Positions 17,342-25,278 of a stretch of DNA of 64,000 nucleotides are shown here, piece after piece. A program made the translations under genes and the position numbers. The stretch is taken from positions 806,001 through 870,000 of the forward strand of contig NZ_FNSO01000003.1 of assembly GCF_900105945.1 (NCBI RefSeq). Direction: 5' to 3'. Position 1 is the first letter of the stretch. Every line of letters begins with the position of its first letter. The notes beneath the pieces are model-generated. The model saw only the letters and a program-made list of their open reading frames with translations. It did no database searches and had not been told where the DNA came from. The DNA comes from Amycolatopsis tolypomycina (GTDB lineage Bacteria > Actinomycetota > Actinomycetes > Mycobacteriales > Pseudonocardiaceae).

Positions 17342-18180
17342 GCGCGCTCACCACCACCCGGGACTCGTCCGCGGACGTCGACCTCGCCGCCGGCGAGCAC
17401 TGGGTCGAGCTCGTGCCCGCCGCCCACGGCGAGCCGCACCAGCTCAGCTTCCCCGCCGTGATCGAACCCCGCCGCCGCCACGGGCTGTGGGTGCGGCCCC
17501 GGCTGCGCCGGGAGGTCGCCGAGGTTGTGTGCGAGTGGCTGAACCTGGTCTACCCGGTCGATCCGGACTGGTACCCGCTGGCCCGCTTTGAGGATGACCG
17601 GCTGGTGGTCTTCACCGGGGACGCCGCCCACCAGCGCCACGAGATCGCCCTCGGCGACGACGGCCGCTACCCGCTCGGCGAGATGGGCCGCTGGTTCCTC
17701 TCCGGGCCGACCCGCACCCCCGCCCTTCTCGACCGCCGGGAGGAGGTCCTGCGCGACGCCGCGCGCCGCCCTCCTCGTCCGGGCGAGACCCTGGTCACCT
17801 GCGCCCCCGGCAACCCGTCCCGGAGCGGGTTCCCGGCTCGGATCGAGACTCGTCCTGGGCAGGCGTGGGTGCCGGTGTTCCGGCCGGAGATCGCCGAGGC
17901 CGTCGCCGCGTGGTGCACGACCAACCACGTCCGATGCCCTGACGAGCACCCGCTGGTGCACTTCGACGGCGACACCCTCGTCCACGTCCACCAGCGCTGG
18001 CGTGCCCGCGACAGTTACCTGCCCTGGCGCATCGGCCCCGACGCGGACGGGAACTACCCGATCGCGGGCGACGAGTGGGCTTTTGAGGCGGTGACCGAGA
18101 AATCCGAGGGGGAGGTGCACGAGGCAACGGCCGCACCGGCCTGGCCCCGGCTCAGCGAAGGTGACGCCGGCTCGCTATAG
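17338..18180 (+). CDS. hypothetical protein with duplicated domain
   Basis: A 280-residue protein overlapping the upstream gene (ATGA). Two halves look related: PAVIEPRRRHGLWVRPRLRR, later HPLARF-like and DGRYPLGEMGRWF, versus PARIETRPGQAWVPVFRPE, later HPLVHFDGD and DGNYPIAGDEWAF. Each half also has one cysteine in a V-C-E-W or A-W-C-T context. The internal duplication is visible by eye, but the fold and role are not recognised. Confidence 0.6.
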   Translation: MSALTTTRDSSADVDLAAGEHWVELVPAAHGEPHQLSFPAVIEPRRRHGLWVRPRLRREVAEVVCEWLNLVYPVDPDWYPLARFEDDRLVVFTGDAAHQRHEIALGDDGRYPLGEMGRWFLSGPTRTPALLDRREEVLRDAARRPPRPGETLVTCAPGNPSRSGFPARIETRPGQAWVPVFRPEIAEAVAAWCTTNHVRCPDEHPLVHFDGDTLVHVHQRWRARDSYLPWRIGPDADGNYPIAGDEWAFEAVTEKSEGEVHEATAAPAWPRLSEGDAGSL

Positions 18181-18282
18181 ATGACGCCGCGGCTCAGCTC
18201 CTTGACTCCGGCTCACTGAACCTGAATCCGCTCTGCCAACATCAGCGAGATTCACTGGAGTCGAGGACGCAGGGAGAAGCTG

Positions 18283-18636
18283 GTGGCTGGCAGTCTGCGC
18301 GCGGTGTTTGGTGGCCGCAGCACGAGAGAATCGCGGGGCGGCACGATCGACGACCCGACCGACCCGATGAGCAAGATGTTCTTCAGCGTCCTGGCCACCT
18401 TCGCCGAGTTCGAGGTCGACCTGCTGCGGGCGCACACCCGCGGGGGGATGGCCATCGCGCGTGCCAAAGGCAAGCGTCCCAAATTGTCCCCGGCCCAGCA
18501 GCGACATCTGCTCCGATTCCATCGCGAGGGCAAGCACAACGTCGTCGAGTTGGCCGAACTGTTCAACGTCTCCCGGCCCACGGTCTATCGAGCGTTCAAC
18601 CGCGCGGCGACATCACCGGCGAGGGCCACGCGATGA
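18283..18636 (+). pseudogene. truncated serine recombinase (resolvase) C-terminal fragment
   Basis: About 117 residues. PMSKMFFSVLATFAEFEVDL and RAHTRGGMAIARAKGKRPKL match the E-helix and C-terminal helix-turn-helix of small serine resolvases, with LFNVSRPTVYRAF as the recognition helix. The N-terminal catalytic domain with the active serine is absent, so it cannot recombine alone. Relative to typical members a few residues seem missing before RPKLSP. It is a transposon or plasmid resolvase scar whose stop overlaps the HIT gene. Confidence 0.7.
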
Positions 18637-19067
18637 CCCACCCGCCGTGCGTGTTCTGCGACCTGCTGGCCGCCGGCCAAGCAACCTGGGTGGCGAGGGA
18701 ACCCGAAGCCGCCGCGTTCTTCCCTCTGCCCGACTCGGCCCTGGCCCCCGGGCACACGTTGGTCGTGCCCCGACGGCACGTTGTCGGCGTCCTGGACGCC
18801 GACCCGCAGACTCTGGCCGCCACCGTGCGCCTGGTCCAGCGCGTGGGCCAAGCCATGACACACGCGCTGGAGGCGACCGGGGTGGTAGTGCTGAACGCTA
18901 GCGGCCCCCACTCCGGGCAAAGCGTGCCCCATCTGCATTTCCATGTCGTGCCACGCTGGCCCGACGATCAGGCTCACCTGTGGCCCGCTGATCGCTCCCG
19001 CCACCACGTCAACGGCGACGCCCACCACCTGTTGGCCGCCGCGCTGCGTCACGACCAGCCCCGATGA
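18633..19067 (+). CDS. HIT family nucleotide hydrolase
   Basis: A 144-residue protein. The histidine triad HLHFHV lies at residues 100-105, preceded by GPHSGQSVP, and the N-terminus has CVFCDLL, the zinc-binding CxxC typical of many HIT proteins. HIT enzymes hydrolyse or transfer nucleotidyl groups (Ap4A, AMP-amidates) using the central histidine. The length is normal. It starts inside the stop of the resolvase remnant, and a broken second HIT-like gene follows. Confidence 0.8.
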   Translation: MTHPPCVFCDLLAAGQATWVAREPEAAAFFPLPDSALAPGHTLVVPRRHVVGVLDADPQTLAATVRLVQRVGQAMTHALEATGVVVLNASGPHSGQSVPHLHFHVVPRWPDDQAHLWPADRSRHHVNGDAHHLLAAALRHDQPR

Positions 19068-19094
19068 TCCTCCGCGAGAGGCGAATCGGATCTG

Positions 19095-19289
19095 ATGATG
19101 TACATCCACGAGCCGCCCGGCTACACCTGCCCGTTCTGCTTCCTACTCGCCAGCGGGCAGACCCCCATCGACGGCTCGCGACATCGTGGTGCGCACCCCA
19201 CGCGCCACCGCGCTGGTCGCATCGGGCTGGTGGCCCACAACCCCGGCCACGTGCTGGTGATCTCCAACGCCCACCACGAGAACCTCTAG
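19095..19289 (+). pseudogene. broken HIT-like gene
   Basis: The start (YTCPFCFLLASGQTP) resembles the N-terminus of HIT proteins. After GQTPIDGS the intact reading continues in another frame (RDIVVRTPRATALVASGWWP) and then returns to the first (HNPGHVLVISNAHHENL) before a stop at 19287. Two compensating indels are needed, and the histidine triad region is missing downstream. The gene is a non-functional relative of its upstream neighbour, or the assembly has errors here. Confidence 0.6.
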
Positions 19290-19419
19290 TCGTGACGTCC
19301 GCGTTGGGGCCGAGTCACCGCGCACGAAGGCGCGGGGCCACCGCCACGATAATGGCGGTGACCCCGCGCGCGGTCGGCTACCTGGTGACCAGGGAAGCGA
19401 AAACCGACGAGCCGCGTGG

Positions 19420-20280
19420 TCACGCGGTGGGGGCAGGGACCGGGGCGTCTGTCTTCTCCGGGTTGATCGTGAACCGCTTCGGCGCCTCGCACGTCTTGAT
19501 CGCGTAGCCGTCGGCAACGAGCTTCTCCAGCGCGTTGTTCACCGCCCCGCCGGAGCGACCGAGATCCTTGCCGATTTGGGCGGGCCCGAAGCTCTCGCCC
19601 GAGCGCTCGGCCAGGTACTCCTCGACCAGCCCCCGCAAAGCACCCTTCGCCAACCGGTCCTTCCCCGTCGACGCAGCCTCGGCCGACACCACGCTCGAAC
19701 CCGGCGAGTCCACGGCGGCGCTGAGCTTGTCGTCGTTCACCGGTGCCTCAGGCGACCGGGTGTGGTTCTCCTGCCTGCTGTCGTCTTCGGTGGCGAGGGC
19801 AGGCGCACCGTCGGCGACCGCGACGACCGTAGCGTCCGTACGGCTTCCCGAGTCGTCGGTCGCCGTCTCATCGCTGGCGGGGCCCTCTCCATCGTCGCTG
19901 ATCGGTTCGGTTTCCTCGATGGCTGCGACGTCCGCCGGGGCGGCCTTGTCCTCGGAATCGGCACGTGCGGCCGCGTCCGGCAGTGTGTCCTGCGGTTCGG
20001 ACGCGGTGGTACCGGTGTCCGACGGGACGAGCGTCCACGTGTCGGGCTTGCGGGGGCCGTCACCTGCGGCGCGCGTGGCCGCGCCGTCGCGGTCCCAGCG
20101 GGCGAGGATCTTCGCGGCGGTCGAGCGGCCCACCCCGGCCGCAATCGCCAGTTCGGCGGTCGTCGATCCGGGTTTGGCGGCCAGCACGGCGCGCACCTTG
20201 TCTTCCGTGGTCGGTGCGTCATTCGTGCCGGAGACGGCGTGCAGGGGACGGTTGGTGGTGGCGGTGTTCTTCTGGGACAT
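19420..20280 (-). CDS. DNA-binding protein with two helix-turn-helix domains
   Basis: A 286-residue protein. Residues 25-75 form a winged-helix-like HTH (TTAELAIAAGVGRSTAAKIL). Residues 80-205 are a long acidic, disordered linker. Residues 210-275 form a second HTH (SFGPAQIGKDLGRSGGAVNN) that resembles the N-terminus of the ATPase at 8426. Two DNA-binding heads on a flexible linker suggest bridging of two sites or an element regulator. It is transcribed toward the HIT genes and away from the following non-coding gap. Confidence 0.7.
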   Translation of the reverse strand: MSQKNTATTNRPLHAVSGTNDAPTTEDKVRAVLAAKPGSTTAELAIAAGVGRSTAAKILARWDRDGAATRAAGDGPRKPDTWTLVPSDTGTTASEPQDTLPDAAARADSEDKAAPADVAAIEETEPISDDGEGPASDETATDDSGSRTDATVVAVADGAPALATEDDSRQENHTRSPEAPVNDDKLSAAVDSPGSSVVSAEAASTGKDRLAKGALRGLVEEYLAERSGESFGPAQIGKDLGRSGGAVNNALEKLVADGYAIKTCEAPKRFTINPEKTDAPVPAPTA

Positions 20281-20735
20281 GACGTTCTCCGTGTGGATCG
20301 GTGGGAAGGGGAATGGTCATGCCCCGGCCGGGGCTTGGCCCGCCGGTGCGCATCCGGTGGTTCGGGCTACACGACTATGGACGCTTCGTCACTGCCTCCA
20401 TGTCAAGCGATCCATCAATATTCGTTCGTCTCTTGTGGACGGTTTCCCGTCACGGCGTGCGCCGCGCATAGCATCGCGGCCGGCTGATCGTCCAGCGCGA
20501 TGGCGGATACGGTTCGCAAATCACCCCGTCGCGGCCGGAAATTCATGCCGGGCTTGACATCGACGACGTATCGAGCGTGGATGGACCCGTCACCAGCCAA
20601 CCCGTCGCCCCGACGGCACGACGCCGGAACACCCCTGATCGAGTCAATCCACGCTCCGGGTCAACGGCGCCGTGCGACCGTCCACCCGACAGTGCGGCTG
20701 GAAGCAAACCCCAATTATTGGAGGGTCTATTTGTC
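20281..20735. other. non-coding region with palindrome and promoter-like site
   Basis: About 455 bases between divergent genes. It holds a perfect 14-base palindrome GCCCCGGCCGGGGC (20321-20334) and a TTGACA hexamer (20554-20559) with no good -10 at 17 bases. The ribosome site of the plus gene (GGAGGG) is at its right end. No gene was found. Confidence 0.45.
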
Positions 20736-21170
20736 ATGACCGATGACACCGTGACGACCAATGCTGACAGTGTCCGGTACTTGATCGGCGATCATTACGA
20801 CGAAACGGCTGACTGGCCGATCGTGAAGCTCGCCGACCGGCTTCGCACCGACATCCTCGACGTGCAACGCGACGACATGATCCCGGCCGAGGCCGCCTTC
20901 GTCGTGGACGCCGACGAATCCAGCCCGCAGCCGCTCATCCACATCACCATTTCCGGACTGCACACCCTGCATGGCACCGACAGGTTCCTGACCCGGGAAG
21001 GCCCGACTCTGTCGGCGACCATGACCGTGTTCGGGCTGGCCAGCAACTACAACCGAGTCGAACGCGCACGGCCCGCGAACGCCCGTTTCCTCGTCCAGAT
21101 CGACGCTGTCACCGCTGACGGCGCGCCCTACAGCGTGCTGGTCGGGACGATCCATCGCTGGGACTGGTAG
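20736..21170 (+). CDS. hypothetical protein
   Basis: A 144-residue protein. The ATG at 20736 follows TTGGAGGG, which rules out the longer upstream frame. It is acidic with mixed helix and strand pattern (SVRYLIGDHYDETADWPIVK) and ends in GTIHRWDW. No motif is recognised. A strong hairpin 56 bases downstream probably ends its transcript. Confidence 0.55.
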   Translation: MTDDTVTTNADSVRYLIGDHYDETADWPIVKLADRLRTDILDVQRDDMIPAEAAFVVDADESSPQPLIHITISGLHTLHGTDRFLTREGPTLSATMTVFGLASNYNRVERARPANARFLVQIDAVTADGAPYSVLVGTIHRWDW

Positions 21171-21704
21171 GCACCCGTCGTCACGACCGATGTGCGCCGC
21201 GCTCCAGTTCGGCACGCAACGGCAACGGAGTCGTGGATGCGACCCTCTCGTCCGCCCGGTCGCATCCACGACTCCGGCCGACTCTCGAACCCACCGTTAG
21301 GCGAACGTGGACGAACCGCGCGAACCTCGCCTGCGTCCGCTGTCTGCCGCCACCTCGATGTCGAGATGCGACTGCTCAAGGGGAAACGGTGGCAGCGTGT
21401 GGGCATCTGGCCCAATGTGGACGGTCGATGGCCGCACCTGATCGCGCCGACCGCTTCGGCGATCGCCAGTACCACGCCCGCCGAACCGTGATCTCCGCGC
21501 AGGCCGCGCTACGTCGAACCTCCCATCGTTCACACCTGTCGACCACCGCGCAAACCTGAATGACGACGTAGTTGATGTGACGACGGACGGTGTCCGCACA
21601 CCGGCCGCGCACAGCGACGCGACCGGCCAACCCGCGTGGGCGCGCCCCATGTTGCTGCTCCCAATCGGCGAGCTTCGCCATCGACCCGGCAAAGGAAACT
21701 TGGC
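21171..21704. other. non-coding region
   Basis: About 530 bases. Apart from the hairpin at 21226-21276 nothing is recognised; open frames here are arginine-rich and lack codon bias. The right end carries AAAGGAAA ahead of the next gene. Confidence 0.45.
21226..21276. terminator. strong hairpin, probable terminator
   Basis: A perfect 19-base inverted repeat (21226-21244 with 21258-21276) encloses a 13-base loop. It lies 56 bases after a gene stop. No T-run follows, as is common in high-GC actinobacteria. Confidence 0.65.
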
Positions 21705-22829
21705 ATGTCCATTGTGATATCCGCGCGTGATGTCCCCGAAATCAGGGCGCGTATGGCAGCCTGGGCACGTGATCCCGGCGCCGACGGCGCGGCCAACTGG
21801 TTCACGTTCTGGCTCGGCCCGCACCCCGAGCAGGCCACCGACTCGCGGGTGTTCAACCGCGCCGACGACGTGTCCGCGCTCATCAGCAGCACGCTGGCCG
21901 CCCAACTCCCGGTCGCCGAGCTGTTCTACGTGTCCGACGAGATGACCGACCTGGCCGGACACGCCGCAACGACGTTGACCGACTACCGCCTGCATCCCGA
22001 GGACCTGCCCGCGCCGGTCGGGATCATGGTCTACGCCCACCCGCCCGTCCCGGGCACCGCCACCAGCAGCCACGACGGCCTCACCGTCGTGTCGTGGGGA
22101 CCCGGGCGCGGCGGGCTGTGGGTGCATACCTGGGCTTCCCTGAGCGCGGAGTGGACCAATGGGGCGTTACGGATCGGCCGAGTGCTGGCCGGGCTACCCC
22201 ACGAGCACGTGCTCGAACGCGCTATCCGAGGCTCCCAGCACCCTCTGGCCGACCCCGAACGCAACCCGCCGACGACGGCGCAGGCCGCCGACTCGTTCGC
22301 CGCCGGGCTGCTGCCGAACCTGCGGCGCGCGCCCATCCCGCCCTCGTTCTCCCCGGCGCATGGCTACGAATGGCGAGGGCTGACGCCGATGGAGTTCACC
22401 GAGATGCAGGGCTGGCCCGGCTACGTGGCCAGCAACGGCGAGGGCATGGACGCTGACGCGAAGATCGCGCAGCAACGCGCCATCCTCGCCACGTGGCTGA
22501 TGATGGGCCAGACGCTGGTCCGTTCCGAACAGCTCACCGCGCCCCGCGCGGCGCGCCGCCGCATCGCGCGCGAGGACCCGCATCTGGACCCCACCGTCCG
22601 CTACATCGACCTGCGCCGCGCCCGCACCGAACCGCCCGACCACACTGCCGAGGAAAGCCGGACGAGCACACGAGAATACCGTCATCGCTGGATCGTTCGC
22701 GGCCATTGGCGGAACCAGTTCTACCCCAGTCGAAACGATCATCGTCCTATTTGGATCGACCCGCACCTGGCCGGTCCGGAGGACAAGCCCTTGCTGGGCG
22801 GTGAGCGCGTGAACGTGCTGCGCCGTTGA
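21705..22829 (+). CDS. conserved actinobacterial/phage-type hypothetical protein
   Basis: A 374-residue protein. The ATG at 21705 follows AAAGGAAA. The C-terminus carries HRWIVRGHWRNQFYPSRNDH and IWIDPHLAGPEDKPLL, which I recall as a conserved ending of proteins in actinobacterial phages and integrative elements. Its biochemical role is unknown to me. The front half has no clear motif. It ends the plus-strand accessory block before the convergent conjugation operon. Confidence 0.6.
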   Translation: MSIVISARDVPEIRARMAAWARDPGADGAANWFTFWLGPHPEQATDSRVFNRADDVSALISSTLAAQLPVAELFYVSDEMTDLAGHAATTLTDYRLHPEDLPAPVGIMVYAHPPVPGTATSSHDGLTVVSWGPGRGGLWVHTWASLSAEWTNGALRIGRVLAGLPHEHVLERAIRGSQHPLADPERNPPTTAQAADSFAAGLLPNLRRAPIPPSFSPAHGYEWRGLTPMEFTEMQGWPGYVASNGEGMDADAKIAQQRAILATWLMMGQTLVRSEQLTAPRAARRRIAREDPHLDPTVRYIDLRRARTEPPDHTAEESRTSTREYRHRWIVRGHWRNQFYPSRNDHRPIWIDPHLAGPEDKPLLGGERVNVLRR

Positions 22830-22981
22830 AAAGTTACGGTCACACCGGTCACGGCGGCCTGCGACCACACCCTTGTCGCCACGACGCCGTGTCCGCGCGC
22901 AGAACAAGGTCGCGCACGTGGACAGCGACGCCCGACGGCACTCCGCTGCGATCGATGCGGGTGTCGGCGTCCTGAAAGCCG

Positions 22982-23965
22982 TTACGGCGCAACGCGAGCC
23001 GCCGGTCGTGTGGCGCCGTAGTAGTCGTCGCCCGGATGACGGTAGGGACGAATTCCGATGGTTTGGCCGACGTCCGGTGAGTCGATCATGTTGCCGCTGC
23101 CGAGGTAGAGGCCGACGTGGTGGACGCGTCCTGCGGTGGCGTAGTAGACGAGGTCACCGGGCAGCAGTGGCTGGCCGTCGGGGACGTGGGGTCCGGCGGC
23201 GTACTGGGCGCGCGAGGTACGAGGCAGGGCGATCCCGGCGGCGGCGTAGGCGGCTTGGGTCAGGCCGCTGCAGTCGAATCCGCCGTCGGAGCCTGTGCCG
23301 CCCCACAAATAGGGCAGCCCACGCTGCCCGCAGGCATAGTTGACGGCGGCCATCGCGGCGGGTGAGGCAGCCTGGATCATGTCGCAGTTGCCCGTCCCGG
23401 CCACGGCGGGCGCGGGGTCACACCGGACACCCGACACGGCCGCCACGATCGCGCGTGCAGTGCCCTCGTGTTTGGCGTAGGCGCCGGGGAAGCCCGAGCG
23501 CTGCACGGCTTGCGCGGCGTCGGTCACGCTCATCTGCTGCCAGTTCGGGATTGCCTGCAGGCGCTCGAAGAACTTCGCCGCCGCGTAGGTGGGAGTGGTG
23601 ATCTGGTCGGGGCTGCCCCAGCCCATCGACGGGCGTTGCTGGAAGAGCCCGAGGCTGTCCCGATCGCCGTAGGACAGGTTGCGCAGCCCGGATTCCTGGA
23701 GCGCGGCGGCGACCGCGACCACCCACCCGGGCTCCGGCACGCCCCGCTGTTTCCCGACGCCGACGATCACGGCGGCGTTGCCCAGCTGCTCGGCGGTCAT
23801 GCCCGGTACGGCCCCGGTCGGTGTCCCGTCGGGGGTGCAGGTCAGCGATCCCGGCGACGAGCGGCTGCTGAACAGCTGGCCGACGATGCCGGTGGCCTGG
23901 GCGCCGATGAGCAGCGGGATGGCGAGGACGACGGCCGCGATGCCGGCGCCGATCTTGCTCCCCAC
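22982..23965 (-). CDS. bifunctional peptidoglycan hydrolase (lytic transglycosylase-like + NlpC/P60)
   Basis: A 327-residue protein. The GTG start follows AGGAAAGGAG. Residues 7-24 form a signal anchor. Residues 55-140 resemble a lysozyme-like domain with glutamate in ALQESGLRN (E91). Residues 195-320 are NlpC/P60 with Cys in GGFDCSGLT (C232) and His in RVHHVGLYLG (282-283). It would open peptidoglycan for the conjugation channel, as VirB1-type or TcpG-like hydrolases do. It ends the minus-strand transfer operon. Confidence 0.85.
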   Translation of the reverse strand: MGSKIGAGIAAVVLAIPLLIGAQATGIVGQLFSSRSSPGSLTCTPDGTPTGAVPGMTAEQLGNAAVIVGVGKQRGVPEPGWVVAVAAALQESGLRNLSYGDRDSLGLFQQRPSMGWGSPDQITTPTYAAAKFFERLQAIPNWQQMSVTDAAQAVQRSGFPGAYAKHEGTARAIVAAVSGVRCDPAPAVAGTGNCDMIQAASPAAMAAVNYACGQRGLPYLWGGTGSDGGFDCSGLTQAAYAAAGIALPRTSRAQYAAGPHVPDGQPLLPGDLVYYATAGRVHHVGLYLGSGNMIDSPDVGQTIGIRPYRHPGDDYYGATRPAARVAP

Positions 23966-24059
23966 GGCAGTGCTCCTTTCCTGGTAGCGGCATCGGGATG
24001 CGGATCTTGACGACAGAGCCCTCGCGGACGGGGCTGGTGTCCGTGAGCGGCAAAGGAGG

Positions 24060-25151
24060 TCAGTGGTCGCCGCGGGCGATGCGGTTGGGGGTGGCTCGCG
24101 GCGGGATCGGGCTCGGTGGCGGGAGCCGGTAGGGCGCGGCCGCCGGCGCATCGCCGCCGTCGCCCGCGGCCGGGTCGGCGGCGTCGGCGGGCGGTGCGAG
24201 GCCGGGCCAGGCGTCGGTCAGCTCGGCGAGGTGGTAGCGGGGCCCCGTGGCTCTGGTGGTGCGGGACGAGGTGAGGGGCAGCCATACCGGCTCGGCGGGA
24301 CTCGGATAGGGCGCGGTCGGGTCGAGCAGGTCGGCTGCCGCGGTGGCCACCGGGACGGTGTGCGGGGCGTCGAGCTGGGCGTGGACGCGGGCCAGGGCGG
24401 TGCGGGCTCCGGCTTCGCGGCGGCTGGTGGGCAGCCACACCAGCACCGGGGTGGCGATCCCGGTCGACTCGGCGAGCCGGGCGTAACCGGCGAGCTTGCG
24501 TCCGACCTTGGTCAGGGATTCGGTGCCGGTGTCGAACTCGAGAAACCACTCCACCTCACGGTCGGGGCTGCCGGCGTGGGTGGCGGTGTGCCAGCGGCCG
24601 TAGCCGTCGGGGATGACGAGGTCCCCGAAATGCCGGGCGCAGCGGGCCTCCGACCACCACACCACCAGTCGCTCGGCGATGCGGATATGTCGGCTGTGGG
24701 CGATGAGGGAGGTGAAGAAGTCGTTGACCCCGATGGTGTGGGCGAGGCGCTGGTTGTGGGCGATGGCCATGGCGCGGTCGTGGCGGTAGCCGAGGTCTTT
24801 GACCTCGAGGCCGTGCTCGGCGGCGAGGACGGCGGCGCCGGCGGGGCCGAGGACGTAGTGCATGGGGGCGGAGCCGAGCTGCTGGAACGGCTGGAACCGC
24901 GACACAGCGCGCCAGAGGTAGAGGTCGCGCAGGCGCTGGCGGGCCGAGCGGTCCGACGGGAACGCAGCGTCCTGGATCTGGACGGTGGTCAGGACCCGGT
25001 GTTCGTGCAGCAGCGCGAGCAGCCACTTGTCCCGGGCGGTGAGGCGGGAGGCGAGCATGGCCTGGTGCTCGACCGAGCCGGCGGCCCGCGCGGTCGGGCG
25101 GCCGGGCAGCGGGCCACGCATCGCCTTCTGGCGCAAGATACGGGTGATCAA
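24060..25151 (-). CDS. replication-relaxation family protein
   Basis: A 363-residue protein beginning at TTG, supported by GAGGAGA just upstream; a weaker ATG lies 10 codons in. Residues 38-85 form a winged-helix HTH (LTTVQIQDAAFPSDRSARQ). The middle has EVEWFLEFDTGTESL, typical of the Replic_Relax family tied to plasmid replication and DNA relaxation. The C-terminus is proline/alanine-rich. No classical relaxase is visible elsewhere in the window, so this is the best candidate for the nick-site protein; that is inference. Confidence 0.75.
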   Translation of the reverse strand: MITRILRQKAMRGPLPGRPTARAAGSVEHQAMLASRLTARDKWLLALLHEHRVLTTVQIQDAAFPSDRSARQRLRDLYLWRAVSRFQPFQQLGSAPMHYVLGPAGAAVLAAEHGLEVKDLGYRHDRAMAIAHNQRLAHTIGVNDFFTSLIAHSRHIRIAERLVVWWSEARCARHFGDLVIPDGYGRWHTATHAGSPDREVEWFLEFDTGTESLTKVGRKLAGYARLAESTGIATPVLVWLPTSRREAGARTALARVHAQLDAPHTVPVATAAADLLDPTAPYPSPAEPVWLPLTSSRTTRATGPRYHLAELTDAWPGLAPPADAADPAAGDGGDAPAAAPYRLPPPSPIPPRATPNRIARGDH

Positions 25152-25178
25152 CGCGTTCTCCTCAAGATGTCAACAGGG

Positions 25179-25187
25179 TGTGGATAA
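25179..25187 (-). other. consensus DnaA box
   Basis: On the minus strand the nine bases read TTATCCACA, the textbook DnaA box. It lies in the 127-base gap between the VirD4-like and replication-relaxation genes. A single box may be chance, but the location fits a replication or transfer origin. Confidence 0.4.
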
Positions 25188-25278
25188 CTGCTGTGGGCAG
25201 CTCCATCTCGGCCCGGCACGACTTGGCGGTTGCGGCAATTCCGTTGTGGCAGCGAGGGAGTGCCGGGTTCTGCGGTGG

